Assembly: GCF_020497125.1 (NCBI RefSeq)
Contig: NC_059082.1
Coordinates: forward strand, 62,016,948-62,080,947
Direction: 5' to 3'
Length of the DNA: 64,000 bases
Origin: Mauremys mutica
Taxonomy: Eukaryota > Chordata > Testudines > Geoemydidae
Part shown: positions 35,497 through 44,424 of the stretch, piece by piece
Layout of the letters: every line of letters begins with the position of its first letter
Position numbering within the stretch: position 1 is the first letter of the stretch
Made by a program: the position numbers and the translations under genes
Notes under the pieces: model-generated
What the model was told of the DNA's origin: nothing
The model's input: the letters and a program-made list of their open reading frames with translations, nothing else
The model's database searches: none

Positions 35497-35604
35497 GCCT
35501 TGATCCAGCAAAGCACGTAAACATGTGCTTAACATTAGGCACATGAGTAGTTCAATTAAAATCATTGGATGTACTCAGGTGCTTTGCTGGATTGGGGACT
35601 GAGA
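35497..35604. repeat. Short palindromic interspersed repeat
   Basis: Arms TCCAGCAAAGCAC (35504-35516) and GTGCTTTGCTGGA (35579-35591) are perfect inverted copies of 13 bp. Between them lie ACATGTGCTTAAC and CACATGAGTAGTTC, the wording of an old amniote palindromic repeat. Diverged relatives are near 10620-10715, 28520-28640 and 32675. Confidence 0.6.
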
Positions 35605-36488
35605 ACTTCAGGAGCAAACCTGACCCTTTCAACTGCAATATCTCACTTCGACGATAATGCCCACGTTTCTTTTGTGCAAAGCAATGATGGTAAAAGGTGG
35701 CACTTCTCAGGGTTTCAATTCAAATCAATGCAAAATGTTGTGCTGAGCCTGGGGCCAAGTCCTGCTTGCCGTCTGGAGGTGAGATGTCCCACTGAAGACA
35801 ATGGAATTACTTGCCTGTGGAAAGCCAGCAGGATTTGCTTCATTTTTTAAAAGAATGTGATGGAAAAAACCAAATCATCAGAAGCCAACTTTGCTGCTTT
35901 GTGTTGTGTGTGAAATTATCTTCACCAGTTCATATGTTAAACTACTTAACTAGCAGAGCCATCGCTTCACTTTCCTCCCAGATTCCATTCAATTACATAT
36001 ATATTACAAAGCGTGTATGTAAGGTACTGTATTTATTGTAGTAACTCTCGTATGTTTTGGTACTGACCGCGGGACAGTGTTTTAATTACAAACATGTTGA
36101 TTTATATCGCTGTAGGTAGCAAGCTGACAAGAATCATTGTATGTAAAGGCCAGAGTTTGAAAAATGTATTCTAACTAGAAGCATGATACATATAATAAGG
36201 TACAGATATTCATGGACAGCACCTCCAGTGACATATCATTTGTACTGGCAATGTAATACAATAGCTAGAGGCAAAAGAGAGAAAATGTTCTGATTCTTTT
36301 GGAGATGATCTAAAAGACGTGTCTTAAAAAAAAAAGTCATCCCTACCATCTGGAATATGTTTAGTGTAAACCAGCAGTAACAAACATTGATTGTTTTTAA
36401 AGCCTCATACTCAGATTTTAAATATTAAAAGTTTCCTGTCTGGTAAATTCGATTTGCTTAAGCTGTTCAAATTGCAAAGGGAATGTCA
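35605..36488. other. No gene recognised
   Basis: AT-rich DNA without a supported feature. Confidence 0.5.
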
Positions 36489-36580
36489 AGTATCAGAGGC
36501 ATAGCCGTGTTAGTCTGGATCTGTAAAAGAAGCAAAGAGTCCTGTGGCACCTTATAGACAAACAGACCCTTATAGACTAA
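36489..36580 (-). mobile_element. Penelope-like element solo 3' tail
   Basis: Plus-strand wording is TATCAGAGGCATAGCCGTGT, TAGTCTGGATCTGTAAAA and AGTCCTGTGGCACCTTATAG, matching the tail at 13224-13320. AAAGGGAAT occurs just before (36475-36485 area) and just after the insert, a possible TSD. Confidence 0.8.
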
Positions 36581-37236
36581 AGGGAATCTGTAATTCTAAA
36601 TGGAGTTTCACAGTGCCTGGGAATTTGTGTGGATTAGTCCGAAGGAGCGGAGGGGGTCATTTGGATTTTGGAAAACTTGACTGTGATGGGGACATCTTTT
36701 ACTCTTTCCTCCATCCCTTCCCCAGCTCCTCACTCTCCGTTTCTGAAATACCTACTGTTTGATGGTTTCTGGAGTGGGGAGGCACCGATGTGAAAATTGT
36801 GTGTCTTCTCGGGCTTCAAGGTGAAGTCTGGGAGCAGATTTTTACCGTGAGGTCAAACAGAGATCAATGAGACGCTTCAGAAGAAGGATGAGGTTAAAGG
36901 CTGTACATCCCACTTGTGTATGCCACAGGATAAGCTTTAATAATCTGTGTGCTTTAAAAAGCAAACTTGTTTTCCTCCCGAATCAATGGATTTTTTTGTT
37001 GTTCTGAGATTTTTCACTCAAATGAAAAGTTCTGAATGTCAGAGTCCTCTAAAGTAGTGCATATTTTGGGGTTCTCCCATCCTCATTCAGAGGTCCAGAG
37101 AAGAACAAATGCATAGACAGATACAGGCAAAGTGGCAGCATTAGGAAGATAGTTAACTGGAAGTAGTTTGTGCATGGGTGTGGCCAGTGGAGAATCCATT
37201 ACCATACCTACGTTGTTTTCCTTGTTTTCAGGCTAA
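36581..37236. other. No gene recognised
   Basis: No supported feature. The TAA at 37234-37236 is the left target duplication of the next element. Confidence 0.5.
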
Positions 37237-37636
37237 GACCCTGTTTACACTGGCAAGTTTCTGTGCATCAAAGCAGCTTCCTGTGCTGTAACTCCCGAGG
37301 TATATACACTGCCCAGCCACAGAAACTGCGCAGTTGTAGCGCTTTAAAAAAACCACCCCGACGAGAGGCGTACAACTTTCTGCGCCAGGGCTACAGCTCT
37401 GCGGTGCCAGTGTAGACACCACGATCGATTACAGCACTGTGATGCCTGTTTTCACCTCGCTGGTCATCGGTTTGAACTCTACTGCCCTGCCCTCAGGTGA
37501 CCAACCGTCAGCCCCACCTTGTAAATTCCTTTGTAATTTTGAAAGCCCCCTTCCTGTTTGCTCGGTGATGCGTGCAGTGGTCTCAGCACATCTTTCCAGG
37601 TGGTCATGCCTGCTCCACTCACCAGGCAATCCAAGA

Positions 37637-37822
37637 TGGGCAGGAATGGTATCCCTAGCTTCTGTTTTCCAGAAGCTGGGAATGAGAGACATGGGATGGA
37701 TCACTTGATGATTACCTGTTCTGTTCATTCCCTCTGGGGCACCTGGCACTGGCCACTGTCAGAAGACAGGATACTGGGCTAGATGGACCTGTGGTGTGAC
37801 CCAGTAGGGCCATTCTTATGTA
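37637..37822 (+). mobile_element. CR1 3' end inside the Harbinger element
   Basis: Contains the CTTGATGATTACCTGTTCTG block, CTGGCACTGGCCACTGTC, and the terminus GGGCCATTCTTATGTAA. It cuts the Harbinger element immediately before the codons for the first Trp of the Myb/SANT-like domain. Confidence 0.85.
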
Positions 37823-37829
37823 ATCCCCC

Positions 37830-38087
37830 GCTTGGAGCAATGCTGAGCTTCTGGACGTCATCAGCATTTGGGGAGAGGGGGCTGTCCATTCCCAGCAGTG
37901 CTCCAGCCATAGCAATTATGATACCTACGGACAGATTTCACGATGCATAACAGAAAAGGGGCCATGACCGGGACATATTTCGGTGCAGGGTCAAAGTGAA
38001 GGAGCTGTGGAATGCCTACCACAAGGCGTAGGACGCAAACCGCTGCTCCAGTGCCGCGCCCACAAGCTGCCGGTTCTACAAGAGCTA
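37830..38087 (+). pseudogene. Harbinger Myb/SANT-like DNA-binding protein remnant
   Basis: Translation from 37830 gives AWSNAELLDVISIWGEGA, then NYDTYGQISRCITEKGH. After a one-base frameshift near 37962 it continues RDIFRCRVKVKELWNAYHKA, and after a stop, DANRCSSAAPTSCRFYK. This is the trihelix Myb/SANT-like fold with spaced tryptophans that forms the second protein of Harbinger elements; the related protein of active elements binds the transposon ends and helps import the transposase into the nucleus. One frameshift, one in-frame TAG, a terminal stop and a CR1 tail inserted directly upstream make it non-functional. The match to the family is from recalled motif order. The N-terminal region upstream of the CR1 insert (37440-37636) is not clearly coding. 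Confidence 0.75.
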
Positions 38088-38229
38088 GACATGATAGTCA
38101 GTGGTGACCCCACCTCCACTGTGAAGACCACAGCTAATGGGAAGGCTCTTTTTAAAATTGAAACAAGACTCCCCTTTTGTTTGTCTGTTTTTTGTTCTCC
38201 GGAGAGAGGAAACAGGGCAGCAACTAGGC

Positions 38230-38877
38230 TGTAAGAAGCTTGGGGCCAGGTATGAAAAATCATCGGTATCATACCTAGAAACTACTCATTTGAAACCCCA
38301 GATATGTAGGTAGATCAGGAAATGTCTAGGAAGACACAACTATGTTTATCTCTTTTTTATTTATGGCTTGTGGACTAACCCCAGATGCTTTTGTTTGCTT
38401 GTAACCTTTTAGCTGGACCTCAAGAAAGTTATTCTTGGTGATTAATTCTTATTGTTGCTCTTTTTAAAAAAAAAAACTAGCAATAGCCTGAGTTTTCAGA
38501 TGTTTTTTTTTAAAATAAAATTTACCGTTTTTAAGAACAGAATTGGATTTTTGTGTCCTAAGAGATTTGTGCACATGTTGTTTAATTAGCTGGTGGCAAC
38601 AGCTGATTTCCTCTGTTTTTCTTTCTCAGCTCTTCCCTAGAGGGGGGTGAAAAGTCTTGAGGGTATCGCACAGGAAGGAATTCCCAAATGTGCCTTCCTG
38701 GGTTCTCAAAGGGGTTTTGCACTTGGGTGGTGGCAGCATCTACCCATCCAAGGTCAGAGAAAAGCTGTAACCTTGGGAGTTTAATACAAGCCTAGAGTGG
38801 CCAGTATTAATGTTTAGAATCTTTGCGGGCCCCACCTTCTGCAGTCAGAGTGCCAGAGTGGAGAATTAGCCTTGATA
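38230..38877. mobile_element. LTR-like insertion in the Harbinger element
   Basis: This 650-bp block between the two transposon genes resembles a retroviral-type LTR. It starts TGTAAGAAGCTTGGGG, with a T-rich middle and AATAAAATTT (38513), then TTGCACTTGGGTGGTGGCAG and a TTGATA end. No convincing TSD is seen. The alternative is that it is ordinary Harbinger interior. My recognition of the GGTGGTGGCAGCATCTACCC block as a repeat end is from memory only. Confidence 0.4.
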
Positions 38878-39028
38878 GTTGGTTTGAAAGCAATCTTTAT
38901 TCTATTAATTGAAAGCAAAAAGAGCCCTGCAAAGCAACATACAATTATGTTAAACGCACATATTGCATCGTGCACCCGATCACTTCCTAGCATTACAAGC
39001 ACCACACTCCCGAGCATGTCAACAAATA

Positions 39029-40209
39029 TTAGTGGCTTTCAGCTTCATATTGCTGCCTCAAGGCATCTCTGATCCTTATGGCACCGTGCTGTGCTCCTCT
39101 AATAGACCTGGCCTCTGGCTCTTCGAACTCAGCCTCCAGGTGCTCAGCCTCTGAGGTCCAGCCCTGAGTGAAGCTTTCACCCGTCCCGTCACAAATATTA
39201 TGGAGTGTACAGCACACAGCTATAAGCATAGGAATATTGTCATCGGCCAGGTCCAGCTTCCCATAGAGGCAGTGCCAGCGGGCTTTTAAACTGCCAAAAG
39301 CACACTTAACAGTCATTCTGCACTTGCTCAGCCTGTTGCTGAACTGCTCCTTGCTGCTGTCAAGTTGCCCCATGTATGGCTTCATAAGCTGTGGCATTAA
39401 GGGGTAGGCAGGGTCTCCCAGGATCACAATGGGCATTTTGACTTCCCCTATGGTGATCTTCTGGTCCAGGAAGAAAGTCCCTGCTTGCAGCTTCCTGAAC
39501 AGGCCAGTATTCTGAAAGATGCGTGCGTCATGCACCTTTCTGCACCAGCCTACATTAATGTCTGTGAAACACCCACATTGATCCACAAGTGCCTGAAGAA
39601 CCATTGAGAAATATCCCATGCAATTAATGTACTTGGTGGCTAGGTGGTCTGGTGCCAGAATTGGAATATGTGTGCCATCTATCACCCCTCTGCAGTTAGG
39701 GAAGCCCATTTATGCAAAGCCATCTACAATGTCATGCACATTGCCGGAGTCATGGTCTTTTGGAGCAGGATGCGATTAATGGCCCTTCACACGTCCATCA
39801 CCACGAATCCAACAGTAGATTTTCCCACTCTGAACTGATTAGTGACCGATCGGTAGCAGTCTGGAATAGCCAGCTTCCACAGTTCAATCACCACGTGCTT
39901 CTCTAGCAACAGGGCAGCTCTCATTCTTGTGTCCTTGTGCCACAGGGATGGGGTGAACTCATCACACAGTCCCATGAATGTGGCTTTCCTCATCCGAAAG
40001 TTCTGCAGCCACTGCTTGTCATCCCAGACGTTCATCACAATGTGATTCCACCACTCAGTACTTGTTTCCTGAGCCCAAAAGTGGCGTTCCACTGTGGTCA
40101 GCACCTCCATGAATGCCACAAGCAATCTCATGTCATAGCTACTACGCATGGTGAGATCAATGTCGCACTCCCCTTGCCTTTGTAGTTTAAGGAATAATTC
40201 CACTGCCAC
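39029..40209 (-). pseudogene. Harbinger DDE transposase (HARBI1-like nuclease), broken
   Basis: The N-terminal part (39787-40209, 140 codons) carries WWNHIVMNVWDDKQWLQNFR, LWKLAIPDCYRSVTNQF and VGKSTVGFVV, the helix-turn-helix region of Harbinger transposases. A TGA ends it. The next stretch (about 39712-39786) is homologous but frameshifted, followed by a TAA, and then the catalytic domain (39029-39709, 226 codons). In that domain, D11 of GVIDGTHI and D99 of ILGDPAYPL are the first two catalytic acids. The third acid is normally Glu in a VExAFG motif, but here the sequence is MTVKCAFGSLKARW with Lys at residue 135 (codon AAG at 39305-39307). Such enzymes cut and paste the element at TWA sites. 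With two stops, a frameshift and a lost catalytic Glu, this copy cannot act. Confidence 0.88.
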
Positions 40210-40749
40210 TCATGACGTGTTGATCAGAGCGAGCAGCATACTGGTCAACAGTTTGGGATCCATTACTGCAGCCTGAAGAGGCAGGGTGCGCAGTACACAA
40301 ACCTTTGAAAGATGGTGCCAAATGCGGATGGAAGCACAGGGATTGCTGGGATGCGAAGCAATGCATCATTGGGACAGGACCCAGGATGCCCCATGACCCC
40401 CTCTGCCTTCCCACAAGTCTTAGTGACAGAAGAGGAAGAGATGCTTTGTGGGATAGCTGCCCAGAGTGCATCACTCCAAATACCACTTCAAGTGCTGCAA
40501 GTGTGAACACGCTGTTGTGCAGGTAGCTGTCAGTGTGAACACACAACAGTGGTTTTCCTTCAGCGCTCTCTGAGCGGCGCTGTATCTCTGCCAGCATAGA
40601 CATTCCCTAAGGGAGCAATATCAAGACAGCATACTGAAGTTAGATCTTCTCATGCCTTGTGCTAGTGGGAGGGACAGGGCTGGGATTAAGGGATTGGCAG
40701 AAAAGGCACGTTTCTAGGACCTCCTCTCTCAGGGTCATGTGATGTCAAA

Positions 40750-41555
40750 TTCAAACTGGAATGGGTACAAAGAAGGGCCACTAGAATGATCCGAGGAATG
40801 GAAAGCCTGTCGTATGAAAGGAGACTTGAGGAGCTCGGTTTGTTTTCCTTAACCAAAAGAAGGATAAGAGGAGATATGATTGCTCTCTTTAAATATATCA
40901 GAGGGATAAATACCAGGGAAGGAGAGGAATTATTTCAGCTCAGTGCTAATGTGGACACGAGGACAAATGGATATAAATTGTCAGTCAGGAAATTTAGGCT
41001 TGAAATTAGACGAAGGTTTCTAACCATCAGAGGAGTGCAATTCTGGAACAGCCTACCGAGGGAAACAGTGGGGGCGAAGGACCTCCATGACTTTCAGATT
41101 AAGCTAGATAAGTTTATGGAGGGGATGGTATGATAGGATAACGGGTTTAGTCAATAGGTCAATAACATGCCACAATGGTAATTAGTACAAAGGGTCAATG
41201 ATAGGATATTGTTAGCCTTTTTCCAGAGGGTCTGGCTGGAGAGTCTTGCCCGCATGCTCGGGGTTCAGCTGACCGCCATATTTGGGGTCAGGAAGGAATT
41301 TTCCTCCAGGGTAGATTGGCAGTGGCCCTGGAGGTTTTCCGCCTTCCTCTGAAGCATGGGGCAGGGGTCGCTTGCTGGTGGATTATCTGCTACTAGAAGT
41401 CTTTAAATCATGATTTGGAGCATTCAACAGCAGAGTCAAGGGAGAGAATTATTTCAGGAGTGGGTGGATCGGCTTATGTGGCCTGCATCTTGCAGGAGGT
41501 CAGACTAGATGATCATAATGGTCCCTTCTGATCTTGAATTCTATGATTCTATGAT
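40750..41555 (+). mobile_element. CR1 LINE fragment, separate subfamily
   Basis: The 5' part is an open frame of 115 codons (40786-41133) encoding the RT C-terminal end: MIRGMESLSYERRLEELGLF, TKRRIRGDMIALFKYI, RGVQFWNSLPRE and DKFMEGMV. It then runs through a long 3' untranslated region with GGAAGGAATTTTCCTCCAGG and TCAGACTAGATGATCATAAT to an ATTCTATGATTCTATGA end. It lies directly beside the Harbinger right end. The C-terminal frame is intact but lacks the catalytic domain. Confidence 0.88.
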
Positions 41556-41681
41556 GTCAGACTCTCAGCACTCATTAAATGATTCTATGTATTGCCGGTG
41601 TGAAGAAAACTTTGAAAATGTGAACTGAGCATGACCAGTACCTGCAGCCACCCTCTGGCAGAAGACGGAACAGCTGTTAGA

Positions 41682-42085
41682 CAATAGCATAGCTGAGGGA
41701 GAGCGGGGCAGCGGCCACTCCTCCACTGAGCACAAGTGGTACCTTGTTAATTTCTTGGCACCTTTTTAATTTTTACTCACCCAGAGGGAACAGGGAGAGC
41801 AATCCAAAAAAATAAAATAAAAGGGCGCCACCCGCTGTGGTGCTTTTACTCACCCCGTGGCACTCTGGGTCTTTGGCAGCACTTGGGCAGGACCTTCACT
41901 CACTCCGTGGGTCTTCAGCGGCATTTCGACGGCGGGTCCTTCAGTGCTGCCGAAGACACCCGGAGCAAGTGAAGGGCCTGCCGCCAAAGACCCGGCGTGC
42001 CGCCGGGTGAGTAAAAGTGCCGCAGCGGGTGGCGCCTTTTTTTTTTGATCACTCCCCCTGTTCCCTCCACCTGGCTACACCACTG
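41682..42085. mobile_element. hAT-type element with CAGTGGTGTAGCCAGG right TIR
   Basis: The left end CAATAGCATAGCTGAGG and the complement of the right end, CAGTGGTGTAGCCAGG, are an imperfect inverted pair. The flanks are a perfect 8-bp TSD, CTGTTAGA (41674-41681 and 42086-42093). Inside is a GC-rich inverted pair around 41820-41870 and 42000-42050 (AAAGGGCGCCACCCGCTG-type). No transposase. Confidence 0.9.
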
Positions 42086-42093
42086 CTGTTAGA

Positions 42094-44030
42094 TTCAGGA
42101 GGAAGCTGCCTAGTTTCATGCCCACATCTAGATCAGTTCATGTTACAACTGCAGGGAGCGGGGGAGGGAGTGGGAGCTGTTGCTGCCCTGAGTGAAGTGG
42201 GGGACACTTTGCCACACTCTACTCTGCTTTGGAGCAAAGGGGGCTTGGATTGGAGGGATCCATAGAGGTTTGTGCCTAGGGCACTTGGATTGCCTTATTC
42301 CGTCCCTGGATGGGGGTACGAATGGGAGGGTCCTTCAAATGGACCTCAGTGAAGTCCCTTTGCATAGGGTGAGCCAGATGACATGCTTCTCATCTTTTTA
42401 TCTTCTGTAACAAAACCTAGTAACCACTCACCTGCTCTTACTGCTTGGGGAGTGGGGGGCGGGGGGGACACACACCACTGGAGTTTGTGTGGGACTTTTC
42501 TTCCAAAATGCAATTCAAGGTTTGAAATTCCCACATGCTAGACAGCTCTCCTGATTGCTTGCCACACAAGAAGGAAGGGAGGGAAGAATGTTACATGCCT
42601 GGCATTTCAAGTTCCCATGTTAATTTCTGAAGGGAAAAAGCTCACTCATAGGCATGGTTAAGACTAAGGGCCCGAGTAATGTGGATCTAGGACCTGATCC
42701 AAGTGCAAATGAAGCAAAACTGAAGACTCCTTTCAAGTAAAGTAAGACTAGTCTCCTCTGAGTGCTCAATCTTCACTTATCTCAAAAGAAGAGGTTCCTG
42801 GAGGCTCCTATACACTGGTAAAAAGCTAATGAAGCAGACGTGAAAATCCAAAGGGGCAGTGATCATTGAAGAGTGGCTAAATGATCAAAGTGATTTATTG
42901 GTGTTATAAAGAGTTGTCTATGAAAAGATGAGATTGCGGTGTCATAATATTTTAAATCACTTTGGCTGTAATTTTATTACACTCTGGCTGCACTTAGATT
43001 TCCTTTCATCCAATGACTTTAATGCATATTAATGTATATTTTATTGTTACAAAACATGTATACGGGTCTGTAAATGTGCTTGTCATTGTAATGTATGCTC
43101 CGTGCTTACAATCTAAATAAGAAAAGAGAAATAATAAATGTAAGAGTAAACAGTGGACAACACTTCAAGAAAGGGAGAGTGAGGTGATTTTTATTTTTTT
43201 TTTAAAAAGGAACAGGGTTTTCTTTATTGAAGAAGAGCTTTGAAGTAATGGAGGAAGAGGGACATTGACATATGATGTGCACTAGGAGGTGAAGATCTAG
43301 CTACTGCAACACTTGCTCATATACTTAGTCCCTTTGAAGGCTCTAACATTCAAACAAAAAAACCCTTTCAAACACTGATACATACAAACATAACAGAAAT
43401 ACGTCATGTAATCGTTTTCTCTTGTTTTAGTAGTTTTTTTAGAGCTTTTTTGAATTTTTGAATTTTAAAATATTGACTAACTAGTCAAAGCTTTGGCAAA
43501 AAAAGTTCCAATTACAGTTCTATTTTTTTATTTCACGTCATTAAGAACATCAAACAAAATATAAAGAGAAATAAAAACATCATTATCTATGTTAAGCATG
43601 AGGACCAGTCTTTCATTTGATTACTCAAGACTCATGTAAATCAGGTTTTCTGTGATTCTTACATAAATGGTACTTGGATATTCATTATGGCTGGGATTTT
43701 CAGAACAGTCTAAGGGAGTTGGATGTGCAACTTATATGCACTTTAAATAGGAATCAGACATCTAACTTCTTTAGGCTCCTTTGAAAATCCAGGTAATAAA
43801 TTTCTAACATAAAATGTTAATAATATAGGGAGAGGTTTTCAAAAGTTCTGAGAACTGGCCTACAACTGCTTCTATTGCAGTAAAAGGGAGTTTTTAAATT
43901 GATTTCACTGAGAGCAGACTCAGTCCACCACACACTGAGCAGTTTTCACCCACTCATAGTGCTTCAATTCTAGAAATGCGTATGGGTTTCTTACCTGGAC
44001 ACATGAACTTTTTTTGTAGTGTCAGATAAG
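42094..44030. other. No gene recognised
   Basis: About 1.9 kb, AT-rich toward 43400-44030. No domain-bearing frame. Bases 44023-44030 are the left TSD of the next element. Confidence 0.5.
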
Positions 44031-44416
44031 TAGGTGTAGCAAAATTCAATTTTTATTTTTAAAATAATTTCAATGGATGACATCAATGATTATTTTTAAG
44101 CATTTTAAATTTTTTATCTTTAAATTTTCAGAATTGGAAATTGGGGGTCAGCTAATTATTTAATGACAGTAGAAGCTGAGATGCAAAAAGGTAAGGCCTT
44201 ATAGCTGTTAAAACACAAATTGTCAATATCACATGTCAAAGTATACAAAGTAAATATCCTTAAATCAAAATGGAACTTCTCAATCAGCATTTTTCTTTGC
44301 CTGTTTGTAAATTTTGATCATTATCAATGGAAATATTTTTCTATTGGTTTGTGTGTGTGCGGTGAAATAAATGTTTATTGACATTTACAGATACAAATCT
44401 AATCCTTCCAAGCCTA
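44031..44416 (-). mobile_element. AT-rich inverted-repeat DNA element, complete
   Basis: Ends are TAGGTGTAGCAAAATTCAA and, as complement, TAGGCTTGGAAGGATTAGA. Flanks CAGATAAG (44023-44030) and ATGATAAG (44417-44424) agree at 6 of 8 bases, consistent with an aged hAT-type TSD. This is the most complete of three copies; the others are at 15330-15711 and 30217-30641. Confidence 0.72.
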
Positions 44417-44424
44417 ATGATAAG

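Larger units (their letters stand above)
37237..40607. mobile_element. PIF/Harbinger DNA transposon, two genes, inactive
   Basis: The left terminus GACCCTGTTTACACTGGCA and the complement of the right terminus, GGGAATGTCTATGCTGGCA, agree at 12-14 of 19 positions. Both sides have TAA (37234-37236 and 40608-40610), the 3-bp target duplication typical of Harbinger elements. Inside are the two expected genes pointing toward each other: a Myb/SANT-like gene on plus (37830-38087) and a DDE nuclease gene on minus (39029-40209). Two later insertions, a CR1 tail and an LTR-like segment, lie inside. At 3.37 kb this is a decayed autonomous copy. Confidence 0.88.

Noticed and set aside
41288..41360. A possible separate repeat with GGAAGGAATTTTCCTCCAGG
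   Set aside because: It is the 3' untranslated part of the CR1 at 40750-41555, not an independent element.
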